From Alphaproteobacteria bacterium (GTDB lineage Bacteria > Pseudomonadota > Alphaproteobacteria > Micavibrionales > Micavibrionaceae): a DNA stretch of 64,000 nucleotides. Made by a program: the position numbers and the translations under genes. Of this stretch, positions 45,057-53,736 are shown piece after piece (within the stretch, counting starts at the first letter, position 1; each line of letters starts with the position of its first letter). The notes below the pieces were generated by a model. That model was not told the origin of the DNA and did not search any database. It saw nothing but the letters and a program-made list of their open reading frames with translations. The stretch lies in the NCBI GenBank assembly GCA_016699735.1, contig CP065008.1:1-64000 (forward strand), read 5' to 3'.

Positions 45057-46274
45057 ATGAGCGCCACGCCCTTCGAACCCGTGATCATGCAGATCGTCCC
45101 GGAACTTGGCGCTGGCGGCGCCGAACAGGGCTGCATCGATATTGCCGCGGAACTCGTAAGGGCGGGTGCAAAATCCATCGTGGTCTCCAATGGCGGCTTC
45201 CGTATCCCCGAGCTTATCCGCGCCGGGGCGCTGCATATCAACCTTCCGGTCCACAGCAAAAATCCGGTCATCATGTGGCGCAACATCGCCCGCCTGCAAA
45301 AACTGATCCGTCAGCACAAGGTCAATATTGTCCACGCCCGCAGCCGCGCCCCCGCCTGGAGCGCCTATAAGGCCTGCAAAAATACCGAGGCGCATTTCAT
45401 CACCACCTGCCACGCGCCCTATAATATCAGCGGCGAGGCCAAGCGCCTCTATAACCGCTCCATCGCGCAGGGTGAACTCGTCATCGCCATCTCCGATTAT
45501 GTGGCTGACTATTTGCGGAAAAACTACGATCTCGACAACGGAAAAATCCGCGTCATCCCCCGCGGCATCCCGATCGAGCGATTCCACCCCACCGCCGTCA
45601 CACCCGAGCGCCTGATTACCCTCTCCCGCGAACTGCGGATTCCCGAAGGCTCGAACATCATCATGATGCCCGGCCGCCTCACGCGCTGGAAGGGCCACCA
45701 CGTCCTGATCGACGCGATTGAAAAACTCGACCGTCAGGATATCTTCTGCGTGATGATCGGCTCCGATCAGGGCCGCAGCGAATACCGCAAGGAACTGGAA
45801 GAAGCCATCACAAAAAAAGACCTCGGCAGCAAAATCCGCATCGTCGATCACTGCAACGATATGCCCGCCGCCTATATGCTCAGCACCGTCGTCGTCTCTG
45901 CCTCCACCGACCCCGAAGGCTTCGGCCGCGTCCCTGTCGAGGCGCAGGCGATGGGCCGCCCGATTGTCGCCACCGATCACGGCGGCGCGCAGGAAACCAT
46001 CGTCCGTGGCCAGACCGGCTGGCTCGTCCCGCCCAACGATGCGCCCGCATTGGCCAAGGCCATCGAAGAGGCGCTGTCCCTGAACCCGATGCAACGCGCC
46101 GTTCTCGCCACCCGCTCCATGGCGCACGTCGCGGCGCACTTCACCCGCGAAAGAATGGCCGAAGCCACGCTGGGCGTTTACGCCGAATTGCTGCAGGGCC
46201 GCCTCCGCAGCCCCATGCGGATCGAACCCTTCGAACACTATACCGAAAGCCAGCGCGCCAGAGCGTTCGGATAA
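45057..46274 (+). CDS. Glycosyltransferase family 4-type protein
   Basis: The 405-residue protein has the GT-B layout: N-terminal MQIVPELGAGGAEQGCIDIA, HARSRAPAWSAYKACK, then C-terminal donor domain with MMPGRLTRWKGHHVLIDAI and DPEGFGRVPVEAQAMGRPIVATDHGGAQE, the EX7E motif of GT4 enzymes. The donor is probably a nucleotide sugar and the role surface polysaccharide or LPS. One base separates it from the heptosyltransferase-like gene, so they form an operon. Confidence 0.88.
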   Translation: MSATPFEPVIMQIVPELGAGGAEQGCIDIAAELVRAGAKSIVVSNGGFRIPELIRAGALHINLPVHSKNPVIMWRNIARLQKLIRQHKVNIVHARSRAPAWSAYKACKNTEAHFITTCHAPYNISGEAKRLYNRSIAQGELVIAISDYVADYLRKNYDLDNGKIRVIPRGIPIERFHPTAVTPERLITLSRELRIPEGSNIIMMPGRLTRWKGHHVLIDAIEKLDRQDIFCVMIGSDQGRSEYRKELEEAITKKDLGSKIRIVDHCNDMPAAYMLSTVVVSASTDPEGFGRVPVEAQAMGRPIVATDHGGAQETIVRGQTGWLVPPNDAPALAKAIEEALSLNPMQRAVLATRSMAHVAAHFTRERMAEATLGVYAELLQGRLRSPMRIEPFEHYTESQRARAFG

Positions 46275-46275
46275 T

Positions 46276-47253
46276 ATGACTCCGACCGACAAAGGCGAGA
46301 GGATTCTGGTCATCAAGCTGGGTGCGCTCGGCGATTTCATCCAGGCGCTCGGCCCCATGGCCGCCATTCGCCGCGCCCATCCACGCGCCCGCATCACGCT
46401 CCTGACTACGAAACCCTTTGAAGAATTCGCCCGCCGCTGCGGCTATTTTGATGAAATCTGGCGGGATGAAAAACCCTCCGCGCTCAATCTCCCCGGCTGG
46501 CTGTCCTTGCGAAAAAAACTGCGCGGCGGGAGTTTCACACGCGTCTACGATTTGCAGAACAGCGATCGCACGTCGCTCTACCTGAAACTCTTCGGAAAAA
46601 AGCACAGACCGGAATGGGTCGGCGCGGCCCGCGGCGCCTCGCACCGCAACGCCTCCCCTGACCGCTCGAAGGGCCATGCCATCGACGGACATATCCAAAC
46701 CCTGGCCCTCGCAGGAATCACGGATATCGCCATCGACAATCTCGGCTGGATCGAGGAAGACCTGACAATTTTTAATCTTCCGCCCGCCTATGTTCTCATG
46801 GTTCCGGGCAGCGCGCCGCAGCATCCGCACAAACGCTGGCCTGCTGAAAATTACGCCGCCCTCGCTTCTCTCTTGTCCGAACGGCAAATCCATCCCGTGC
46901 TTCTCGGCACGGCGGCGGAAAGCGAAGTGACGGATAAAATAAAATCGCTCTGCCCGTCGGCCTTAGACCTCAGCGGGAAAACCACCCTCTTCCAGATCGC
47001 GGCGATGGCCAGAAACGCATATGGAGCGATTGGAAACGATACGGGACCGATTCATTTGATCGCGGCCACCGGCTGCCCCACACTGGCCCTGTTCTCCGGC
47101 TCAAGCAACAAGATCAAACACGCCCCGCAGGGAAAAAATGTCGTGATCCTCCAGAAAGAAAAATTATCGGACCTGGACATAAAAACCGTCCACGCCGCAG
47201 CAGAAAATATCTTCAAAATAAAAGATTTGAAGCCCGACAGAAAATCAGGGTAA
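46276..47253 (+). CDS. GT9 family (ADP-heptose-type) glycosyltransferase
   Basis: A 325-residue protein. N-terminal ILVIKLGALGDFIQALG is the acceptor-side start of GT9; MVPGSAPQHPHKRWPAENYA and GAIGNDTGPIHLIAATGCPTLALF are the ADP-heptose-binding C-domain motifs. Acts in LPS core assembly in known members. Coupled to the GT4 gene with a one-base gap. Confidence 0.88.
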   Translation: MTPTDKGERILVIKLGALGDFIQALGPMAAIRRAHPRARITLLTTKPFEEFARRCGYFDEIWRDEKPSALNLPGWLSLRKKLRGGSFTRVYDLQNSDRTSLYLKLFGKKHRPEWVGAARGASHRNASPDRSKGHAIDGHIQTLALAGITDIAIDNLGWIEEDLTIFNLPPAYVLMVPGSAPQHPHKRWPAENYAALASLLSERQIHPVLLGTAAESEVTDKIKSLCPSALDLSGKTTLFQIAAMARNAYGAIGNDTGPIHLIAATGCPTLALFSGSSNKIKHAPQGKNVVILQKEKLSDLDIKTVHAAAENIFKIKDLKPDRKSG

Positions 47254-47257
47254 GGGA

Positions 47258-47611
47258 TTAAGCGTTCGCGGCCTTGCGCGGTTCGAAGGCCGGAGCAAAC
47301 TTCTCCTCGCGTTCCTGCGGTGTATAGATATCGCACAGGCACTTGAGAAGTTCCTTGGTCGCCTCGTTCTGAAGGGAATAGTAAATGGTCTGCGCTTCGC
47401 GGCGCGTCCGCACCAGCCTGTCCTTACGCAGCCGCGCCAGATGCTGCGACAAGGCGGACTGGCTCAAGCCCACGATCCGCTCCAGCTCACCGACGCTCTT
47501 CTCACCCTTGTAGAGTTCGCAGACGATCGTCAGCCGCTTTTCATTCGACAACGCTTTCAGAAGACTGACAGCAAGATCAACATTTTCTTCAATATCTTGG
47601 ACATCCATCAT
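47258..47611 (-). CDS. ArsR-family transcriptional regulator
   Basis: A 117-residue winged-helix protein: LLKALSNEKRLTIVCELYKGEKSVGELERIVGLSQSALSQHLARLRKDRLVRTRREAQTIYYSL is a full ArsR fold. The metal-binding ELCVCDL motif of ArsR is absent. Cys31 and Cys91/Cys93 are positioned like the cysteines of BigR/SqrR persulfide sensors, which suggests a thiol switch. It converges on the GT9 gene; its 5' side is a 175-base AT-rich gap towards the SDR gene. Confidence 0.82.
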   Translation of the reverse strand: MMDVQDIEENVDLAVSLLKALSNEKRLTIVCELYKGEKSVGELERIVGLSQSALSQHLARLRKDRLVRTRREAQTIYYSLQNEATKELLKCLCDIYTPQEREEKFAPAFEPRKAANA

Positions 47612-47786
47612 TTTTTTACCCTTAAGCCACCCTATTCAATTCAAAATAAACTGCGATAAAAATGAAAAGTGATTGAAATAAAATTACCAATAAACTTGAA
47701 TGAAAATAATATATGTAAAACAATATCCCTATCCTCTTAATTATAGGGATTTAGGGAAAAAATCAAGAGTGCTGAGGAAAACACTG

Positions 47787-48569
47787 CTAAGAACGGGGTT
47801 TAGAAGGAGTTTTTCGGGTCAGCAGATGGGCCGCACGGTCGGGCAAACACGCCAGAATCCGCACCGCCAGCACAACCGGCCATGGAAAGGCAATACGCGT
47901 TTTCCCTCGCTCGATCCCCCGGACGATAGCCTGCGCCGCTGCTTCGGCGGACATCAAAAACGGCATCGGAAAGGGATTTTTTGCAGTCATGGCCGACTCG
48001 ATAAACCCCGGACAGATCACATGAACGCCAACCCCCTGCTTTCGGAGCGGACTCACCAGCCCTTCTCCGTAAACCCGCACTGCCGCCTTCGAGGCCGTGT
48101 AGGCCGGTGCGCCCGGAAAGCCGCGAAACCCGGCCAGCGAACTCATCAGAGCAAGATTCCCCCGCCCGCGTGCGACCATCAACGGCAGAATCGGCTCGAC
48201 CGTATTCAAAACCCCATACAGGTTGACTCCGAAAACCTCCCGCACCCGCTGCGGGTCTTCAAGCACCAGCGGCCCAGGCCCCGCCGAAATCCCCGCATTG
48301 GCAACCAGAAGGTCAAGAGGAAGTTCCTGATCGAACGCCCGCAACCACTCGGCCATCCCCTCACGATCCGTAACGTCCAGAACGCCCACGCGCACCGCCG
48401 CACTTTTTCCCTCGCAAACTTTCTTCACCGCCTCCAGCCGCCCCTGATCGCGCCCCGTCAGGCCGAGCGTGACCCCCGGCGCGGCATAATGAACCGCCAG
48501 CGCCGCGCCGATCCCGCCCGATGCGCCCGTAATGATAATATTTTTCAGCTCTTTGGCCCGGATGCTCAT
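47787..48569 (-). CDS. Short-chain dehydrogenase/reductase
   Basis: The 260-residue protein has TGASGGIGAAL (cofactor loop), NAGIS, catalytic Ser and YxxxK in SSLAGFRGFPGAPAYTASKAA, and a C-terminal extension (FPWPVVLAVRILACLPDRAAH) that may be membrane-associated. Substrate unknown. Divergent from gmk with a 91-base gap. Confidence 0.85.
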   Translation of the reverse strand: MSIRAKELKNIIITGASGGIGAALAVHYAAPGVTLGLTGRDQGRLEAVKKVCEGKSAAVRVGVLDVTDREGMAEWLRAFDQELPLDLLVANAGISAGPGPLVLEDPQRVREVFGVNLYGVLNTVEPILPLMVARGRGNLALMSSLAGFRGFPGAPAYTASKAAVRVYGEGLVSPLRKQGVGVHVICPGFIESAMTAKNPFPMPFLMSAEAAAQAIVRGIERGKTRIAFPWPVVLAVRILACLPDRAAHLLTRKTPSKPRS

Positions 48570-48660
48570 AAAAAACCGCCGCGTGGGAATTGCGTTTCTG
48601 GAAATCTAGCGTTAGTTTGAATTCCATCAAAAGCCAAGCAAAACTTGTTCAGGAGCAACG

Positions 48661-49302
48661 GTGCCCCAAATCCAGCGCAGAGGTCTCATGTATGTGCTCT
48701 CCTCCCCCTCCGGGGCCGGAAAGACGACGATCTCCCGCGCCCTGCTGGCAAAAAACAGCAACCTGACCATGTCCGTCTCCATGACCACCCGCAAGCGCCG
48801 CGCCGGGGAAACCCACGGCAAGGATTACTTTTTCGTCGATCACGACGATTTCCGCGACATGGTTGAAAACGGCGAGATGCTCGAACACGCCAAAGTCTTT
48901 GATAATTACTACGGCACGCCGCGAAGGCCCGTAGAGGACGCTCTGACCGCCGGAAAGGATATCGTCTTCGACATCGACTGGCAGGGGACGCAGCAACTGG
49001 CCGAAATCGCCCGCGAAGACCTCGTCACCGTCTTCATCCTCCCGCCCAGCCGCGCCGAGCTGGAAAAACGGCTCCGCAACCGCTCCCGCGACACCCGCGA
49101 GACGGATGTGGAAATCCGGGGCCGGATGTCAAAGGCAGCCGATGAAATCTCCCATTATTCCGAATATGATTATGTCATTATTAACGACGATATCGACTAC
49201 GCCATCACTAGGGCGCAGGTGATTCTCGAATCCGAACGCCTGAAACGCAGCCGCATGGTCGGCCTCTCCGACTTCGTCCGCGGCCTGCGGGATGGACTCT
49301 GA
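48661..49302 (+). CDS. gmk: Guanylate kinase
   Basis: GMP + ATP to GDP + ADP. The 213-residue protein has the P-loop SSPSGAGKTTISRAL, TTRKRRAGETHGKDYFFV (GMP binding) and VFDIDWQGTQQL. GTG at 48661 is the start (preceded by AGGAGC). Length fits the family. It converges on a hypothetical gene whose stop abuts its own. Confidence 0.95.
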   Translation: MPQIQRRGLMYVLSSPSGAGKTTISRALLAKNSNLTMSVSMTTRKRRAGETHGKDYFFVDHDDFRDMVENGEMLEHAKVFDNYYGTPRRPVEDALTAGKDIVFDIDWQGTQQLAEIAREDLVTVFILPPSRAELEKRLRNRSRDTRETDVEIRGRMSKAADEISHYSEYDYVIINDDIDYAITRAQVILESERLKRSRMVGLSDFVRGLRDGL

Positions 49303-49971
49303 TCAAAGCTCGATTCTAGCCCCACGCACCGCCGCCGCATAATTCTCCCGCCCCGGCGCACTCCGCTCAAGGCGGGCGACCATAGCCGCCACAATCGCGG
49401 CGTCCTGCACGCTCATCGCCGGCGGGTCGGGAAGCTTCAAATCCCCGAACTCGCGTTTGAATTGCGCTTCGGCTTCGGGATCGGGCTGATAATCGAAAAC
49501 CTTCCCGCTGAACGCATACTGCGCGAACGCATCCTTGAACCGCAAATGCCCCTCCTTGTCCGCCTCAAGGTCGCAAGCCACAAGCCCCCAATGCGCGATG
49601 GCGAGCGCGGGATGCCCCTCATCCCCCACCACCACAAGATGCTGGTGATTCCACAGCCGTTCCTTCTTGATCGTCTCGAAATCCTCCGCCAGCTCCCGCC
49701 GCGAAATATGATGAATCGGATCCAGATGTTTAAGATGCGGAAAGGCATGATGCATTTCATAGACATATTCCGGGGGAATGATCGCCCCCGGCATCTCGAC
49801 CCGCCCCTCCATCAGCGCGATGATCTTGTTTTCGCCGCGCACCATGTGCATCGCCTCGTCCCATGATTCGCGCAGAAGCTTGGTCCGACGCACAAAGAGC
49901 ACGTCAGGATTTTCATAAACCCAATACGGTCGGTAAGGTAATTTTTGATCGCCCGCACGTTGCAAGACCAA
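49303..49971 (-). CDS. Hypothetical protein
   Basis: A 222-residue soluble protein with PYWVYENPDVLFVRRTKLLRESWDEA and WNHQHLVVVGDEGHPALAIAHWG. No family recognised and no signal or membrane segment. Stop abuts the gmk stop. It is upstream of the rsmA stop by 48 bases, on the same strand as rsmA, so it may be at the end of that operon. Confidence 0.55.
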   Translation of the reverse strand: MVLQRAGDQKLPYRPYWVYENPDVLFVRRTKLLRESWDEAMHMVRGENKIIALMEGRVEMPGAIIPPEYVYEMHHAFPHLKHLDPIHHISRRELAEDFETIKKERLWNHQHLVVVGDEGHPALAIAHWGLVACDLEADKEGHLRFKDAFAQYAFSGKVFDYQPDPEAEAQFKREFGDLKLPDPPAMSVQDAAIVAAMVARLERSAPGRENYAAAVRGARIEL

Positions 49972-50019
49972 ACCCCAATTTTTTACATAAACCTTCTGAC
50001 CGAAGAATAGCCTATCCGG

Positions 50020-50847
50020 CTAGGACAGCGCAAGCCTGACATAATCCTCGACCGCCAGCTCTTCCGCCCGACTCTGCGGATCGATTCCCAGCCTTTCAAA
50101 ATGCTGCGCGTAATCCTTGAGGCTGCCGCGCACCATTTTCCGCCGCCCCTGAAACGCCAGAGCCGTCAACCGTTCCATCGCGGAAAAATCCGGCTGCCGC
50201 CCCTCAAGATTTTTGGGAACAAAACGAACCACAGCCGACCGCACCTTCGGCGGCGGCGTGAACACGCTGGGCGGCAGCTCAACCAGAACTTTAACATCGC
50301 ACAGCCATTGCGCGATGATGCCGAGCCGCCCGTAATCCTTGCCCCCCGGCGCCGCGCAAATCCGCTGCGCCACCTCCTTCTGGAACATCAGCGCCAGAAA
50401 GGAATAGGTCTCGCGGTCGGCCCTTAAATCCCTCAGCCACCGCAGCAAAAGCGGCGTGGCAATGTTGTAAGGCAGATTGGCAATAACCGTGCGCGGCGCT
50501 TCGCACAAACGGGGAAGATCGGTTTCGAGCGCATCCCCCCGCAGGATGTTCAAATCGCCAGCAGCAGCATCCTGCAAGCCTTCAAGCGCAACAACCGCCC
50601 GCGGATCAGCCTCGATCGCAATGACCTTCGCAGCCTCCGAGCGCAGCAAACTCCGCGTCAGCCCCCCCGGCCCCGGCCCGATCTCGATGACATTCAGCCC
50701 TTTCAGGCCACCGCACAACCGCACGATTTTATCGGTGATATTCTGATCGAGTAAAAAATTCTGCCCTAGCGACTTCTTCGCTTGCAACCCGTGCGCGGCG
50801 ATCACATCGCGCAACGGCGGCAAGCCGGAAAGATCACGACTCGACAC
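50020..50847 (-). CDS. rsmA: 16S rRNA dimethyladenosine transferase
   Basis: KsgA dimethylates two adenines near the 3' end of 16S rRNA. The 275-residue protein has AKKSLGQNFLLD, SAM motif VIEIGPGPGGLT, VIANLPYNIATPLL (NLPY catalytic motif) and SVFTPPPKVRSAVV. The start is GTG at 50847, giving SSRDLSGLPPLRDVI; the longer open frame lies inside surA. It overlaps the surA end by 14 bases. Confidence 0.93.
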   Translation of the reverse strand: MSSRDLSGLPPLRDVIAAHGLQAKKSLGQNFLLDQNITDKIVRLCGGLKGLNVIEIGPGPGGLTRSLLRSEAAKVIAIEADPRAVVALEGLQDAAAGDLNILRGDALETDLPRLCEAPRTVIANLPYNIATPLLLRWLRDLRADRETYSFLALMFQKEVAQRICAAPGGKDYGRLGIIAQWLCDVKVLVELPPSVFTPPPKVRSAVVRFVPKNLEGRQPDFSAMERLTALAFQGRRKMVRGSLKDYAQHFERLGIDPQSRAEELAVEDYVRLALS

Positions 50848-51790
50848 GGTTATCGATAAAGGCGGAGGCTTTGAGATCCAGCAGATAGCCGCGCTGCAGC
50901 CGATCCAGCCGCTCCTGCCCCAGCATCTGGTAAACAGCGTCGCGGGAGGGCAGTTTATCGCCGGAAAGCTGGCGCTTCTCGCGCACCAGCAGGATATGAT
51001 ATCCGTGCGGCGTACGAATCGGCGCCGAAACTTCCTTAATGGCAAGCCCCTTCACCCCTTCGCGCAACTCTTGCTGCAACTGGTTCTCGGCCACCCAGCC
51101 CAGATCGCCGCCATTCGAAGATCCGGCAGATTTGGAAAATTGCTGCGCCAGTTTGAAAAAGCTCGCCCGCCCGCCGCGAATTTCCGTGACCATACTGGCG
51201 GCCAGTTGCTTGACCTTGCCTTCGACCTGCGCGTTATCGGCCGGAAGAAAAATCTCGGCCAGCAGATACTCCGGCTGCCCCGCACCTTTCATAAGCCTCT
51301 CCAGAACGTCATCCACGTCACGTTCCGTGATCGTCACACGCGGACGCAGCTTCTTCTGCACCACAAGACCCCACGACAGATGCGCCTTGATCTGATCCTC
51401 GACGGTTACAAGACTCAAGCCGCCCTTCCGCATCATCCCCTTGAACGCATCGGCTTTCATATTGTTCTGCTGCGCGAGGGTTTCAAACCCGCGGGCAACA
51501 TCGTCAGCGGTCACGCCGAGTTCCATCCTCGAAGCTTCCTGCACCATCAGCCGCTCCTCGATCAGCGAATTGAGAATCTGCGGCGCGAGTTTTTTGCGTA
51601 ATTCCGGTTTGTTCGGCATCCCCGAAGACGCCATGATCAGCCGGATTCGGTCGTTAAGATCTTTCTGCGAAATCGCATCCTCATTGACCACCGCCGCGAT
51701 CTGCTGGTCCGCGAACGAAACGCGCGGCGCTACAACAAAAAAAGCCGCAACAAAAAAGAGGAGGACAACTCTTGCCTGATTCAAGCCCAT
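50834..51790 (-). CDS. surA: SurA-like periplasmic peptidyl-prolyl isomerase/chaperone
   Basis: The 318-residue protein (ATG 51790) has a signal peptide (ARVVLLFFVAAFFVVAPRVSFA), a SurA N-domain (QIAAVVNEDAISQKDLNDRI), helical MRKGGLSLVTVEDQIKAHLSW, and one parvulin domain (EYLLAEIFLP, SNGGDLGWVAENQL, PHGYHILLVREKR). E. coli SurA has two parvulin domains; alphaproteobacterial forms often have one. It folds outer membrane proteins. In many alphaproteobacteria pdxA separates it from rsmA; here it does not. Confidence 0.85.
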   Translation of the reverse strand: MGLNQARVVLLFFVAAFFVVAPRVSFADQQIAAVVNEDAISQKDLNDRIRLIMASSGMPNKPELRKKLAPQILNSLIEERLMVQEASRMELGVTADDVARGFETLAQQNNMKADAFKGMMRKGGLSLVTVEDQIKAHLSWGLVVQKKLRPRVTITERDVDDVLERLMKGAGQPEYLLAEIFLPADNAQVEGKVKQLAASMVTEIRGGRASFFKLAQQFSKSAGSSNGGDLGWVAENQLQQELREGVKGLAIKEVSAPIRTPHGYHILLVREKRQLSGDKLPSRDAVYQMLGQERLDRLQRGYLLDLKASAFIDNRVES

Positions 51791-51876
51791 AACCGATTCC
51801 CTAACTGCCGATTCATTAAATGTTTGTGGCCAGAGGATATACCGCCCCGTGCGGAGTGTCAAAGCCACCGCTGACC

Positions 51877-52854
51877 TTATGCATCATACGCCGCCAGGGA
51901 GAACTTCCCTCCGGCCCTGAAGGTTTCAAGATATCCCGGAAGAATAAGGTCCAGAGTCTTCGGCGTAAGCCCCAGCGTCGCAAAATTATAGGCCGCGGGC
52001 GAAACCACATTATCCGATTTCAGCGTCTCCACCTGATCGCGCGTCAGCAAAGGCTTGGGCAGAAGGCTCAAGAACGTCGCCTGAACCTTCGCAACGCCCC
52101 ACGGAAGGGTCACAAGCATCCGTTTGCGGCCCGTAAAGACAAACATTTTTTCATAAATCTCTCGGAAGGAATAGACTTCCGGCCCGCCAAGTTCATAGAT
52201 TTTCCCCTCGGGATTATGCTTCTCCCGCACCCGTGGCGAAAACAGGCACGCCATGACCGCATCCGCCACATCCCCCACATAGACGGGCTGCATCTTCGTC
52301 TGCCCGCCCCCGATCAGCGGCAGAAAGGGCATATACCGCGAAAGCTCCGCGAACATATTAAAGAACGAATCATCCGGCCCGAAAATCACACTCGGACGCA
52401 AAATCGACGCCCGGGGAAAATGCTGCAAAACCTCCTTTTCCCCCGCCAGCTTGCTCTGCGCGTACTGAGAGGACGCCCTATCGCAACTCAGCGAAGAAAC
52501 ATGAACGAACCGCTCAACCCCCTCCGCCGCGCAAGACCGTGCAATGAGCGAAGGAATATCGACATGGGCCTTCTGGAAAGTAGCCCTCTTCCCCCGCTCG
52601 TAAAGAATCCCGATGCAGTTGACCACGAAATCGGAACCGCGGACCACCCGCGCCAAGCTCTCGGGATCGCTGTAGCGGCAGGCGAACGGCACCACCTGCC
52701 CGACCGCCCCGCAGGGCTTGAGAAAATTGGCCCGCTCCGGCGCCCGTGTGGCGACCTTGACGACGATTCCCCGTGCCGCCAACGCCCGCACGACCTGCCG
52801 CCCGACAAATCCTGTGCCGCCGAAGACCGTGGCTGTTGGGTAGGAATGACTCAT
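51877..52854 (-). CDS. NAD(P)-dependent epimerase, complex I NDUFA9-type
   Basis: A 325-residue protein with TVFGGTGFVGRQVV (Rossmann loop), a central FVHVSSLSCDRASSQYAQSK, and RPSVIFGPDDSFFNMF. This is the atypical SDR family of NDUFA9/39 kDa complex I accessory subunits and related quinone-binding reductases. Common in alphaproteobacteria. Divergent from the DUF1223 gene by 108 bases. Confidence 0.85.
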   Translation of the reverse strand: MSHSYPTATVFGGTGFVGRQVVRALAARGIVVKVATRAPERANFLKPCGAVGQVVPFACRYSDPESLARVVRGSDFVVNCIGILYERGKRATFQKAHVDIPSLIARSCAAEGVERFVHVSSLSCDRASSQYAQSKLAGEKEVLQHFPRASILRPSVIFGPDDSFFNMFAELSRYMPFLPLIGGGQTKMQPVYVGDVADAVMACLFSPRVREKHNPEGKIYELGGPEVYSFREIYEKMFVFTGRKRMLVTLPWGVAKVQATFLSLLPKPLLTRDQVETLKSDNVVSPAAYNFATLGLTPKTLDLILPGYLETFRAGGKFSLAAYDA

Positions 52855-52962
52855 GAAAAAACCTCGTCTGATCGGCCCAAATATGACGCATTTTCAGGAC
52901 AAAAACAACGTGCAGACGAAGGGATTTTGTAATAGGTGTAGAGGAAACGAGGGAGCAAAATA

Positions 52963-53724
52963 ATGACAGGACACGATGATCACCGCAGGAAACAATGTTC
53001 ACACCTGCTGGCTGCCCTGTTCTTGGCCGCTTTATTTCTGGTCCCCTTCGCCTCCCAGGCCGAAGAAACCTTTGAGGTGAAGGCGAAAACCCCTGTCGTG
53101 ATCGAACTCTTCACCTCCCAGGGCTGCTCCTCTTGCCCCGCCGCAGATAAGTTTTTTGAGCAGTTGGCCGGACAGGACAACGTCATCGCCCTGAGTTGTC
53201 ACGTTTCCTATTGGAATCTTGGGAGTTGGACAGACACCCTTTCTCAGGATTTCTGCGACATCCGCCAGCACGGCCTCGCCAGCCTCGACAACCCGCCGAA
53301 AATCTATACGCCCCAGATGATCATGAATGGCATGAACCCCTTCATCGGCTCACGGCCCGAAGAAATCAGGAGCGCCATAAGCGCCGCCAGAAATCAGGAG
53401 GTCCAGCCAATAGCAATCACCCGCAACGAAAAAATCCTCCGCTATGAATTGCCCGAGGCCGCGATAAAAACTCCCAAAGGCTTTCGCCTCTGGATGTACG
53501 GCTATAAAAAATCCGTGAGCGAAGACATCAAAGCCGGAGAAAATGGTGGCCTGAAGGTTCATTACGTCAACGCAGCAGTAAGCTATGACAATCTCGGGCC
53601 TTGGGAAGGCGACCCGATCACCAGTGCGGCCATCGTCCCGCAGGAAGACGTCGATGGCGTAGTCATCTTCGCGCAGGCGGGAGGATACGGCCGCATTGTC
53701 GCCGCGGGAAAAATCGAATTTTAA
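52963..53724 (+). CDS. DUF1223 secreted protein with thioredoxin-like Cys motif
   Basis: The 253-residue protein has a signal peptide (SHLLAALFLAALFLVPFASQA), then VIELFTSQGCSSCPAADKFFE (CxxC of a thioredoxin-like fold), LSCHVSYWNLGSWTDTLS and IYTPQMIMNG, as in DUF1223. Function unknown; likely periplasmic thiol chemistry. Converges on the pcrA gene with 12 bases between. Confidence 0.88.
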   Translation: MTGHDDHRRKQCSHLLAALFLAALFLVPFASQAEETFEVKAKTPVVIELFTSQGCSSCPAADKFFEQLAGQDNVIALSCHVSYWNLGSWTDTLSQDFCDIRQHGLASLDNPPKIYTPQMIMNGMNPFIGSRPEEIRSAISAARNQEVQPIAITRNEKILRYELPEAAIKTPKGFRLWMYGYKKSVSEDIKAGENGGLKVHYVNAAVSYDNLGPWEGDPITSAAIVPQEDVDGVVIFAQAGGYGRIVAAGKIEF

Positions 53725-53736
53725 GCTTTATAGAAT

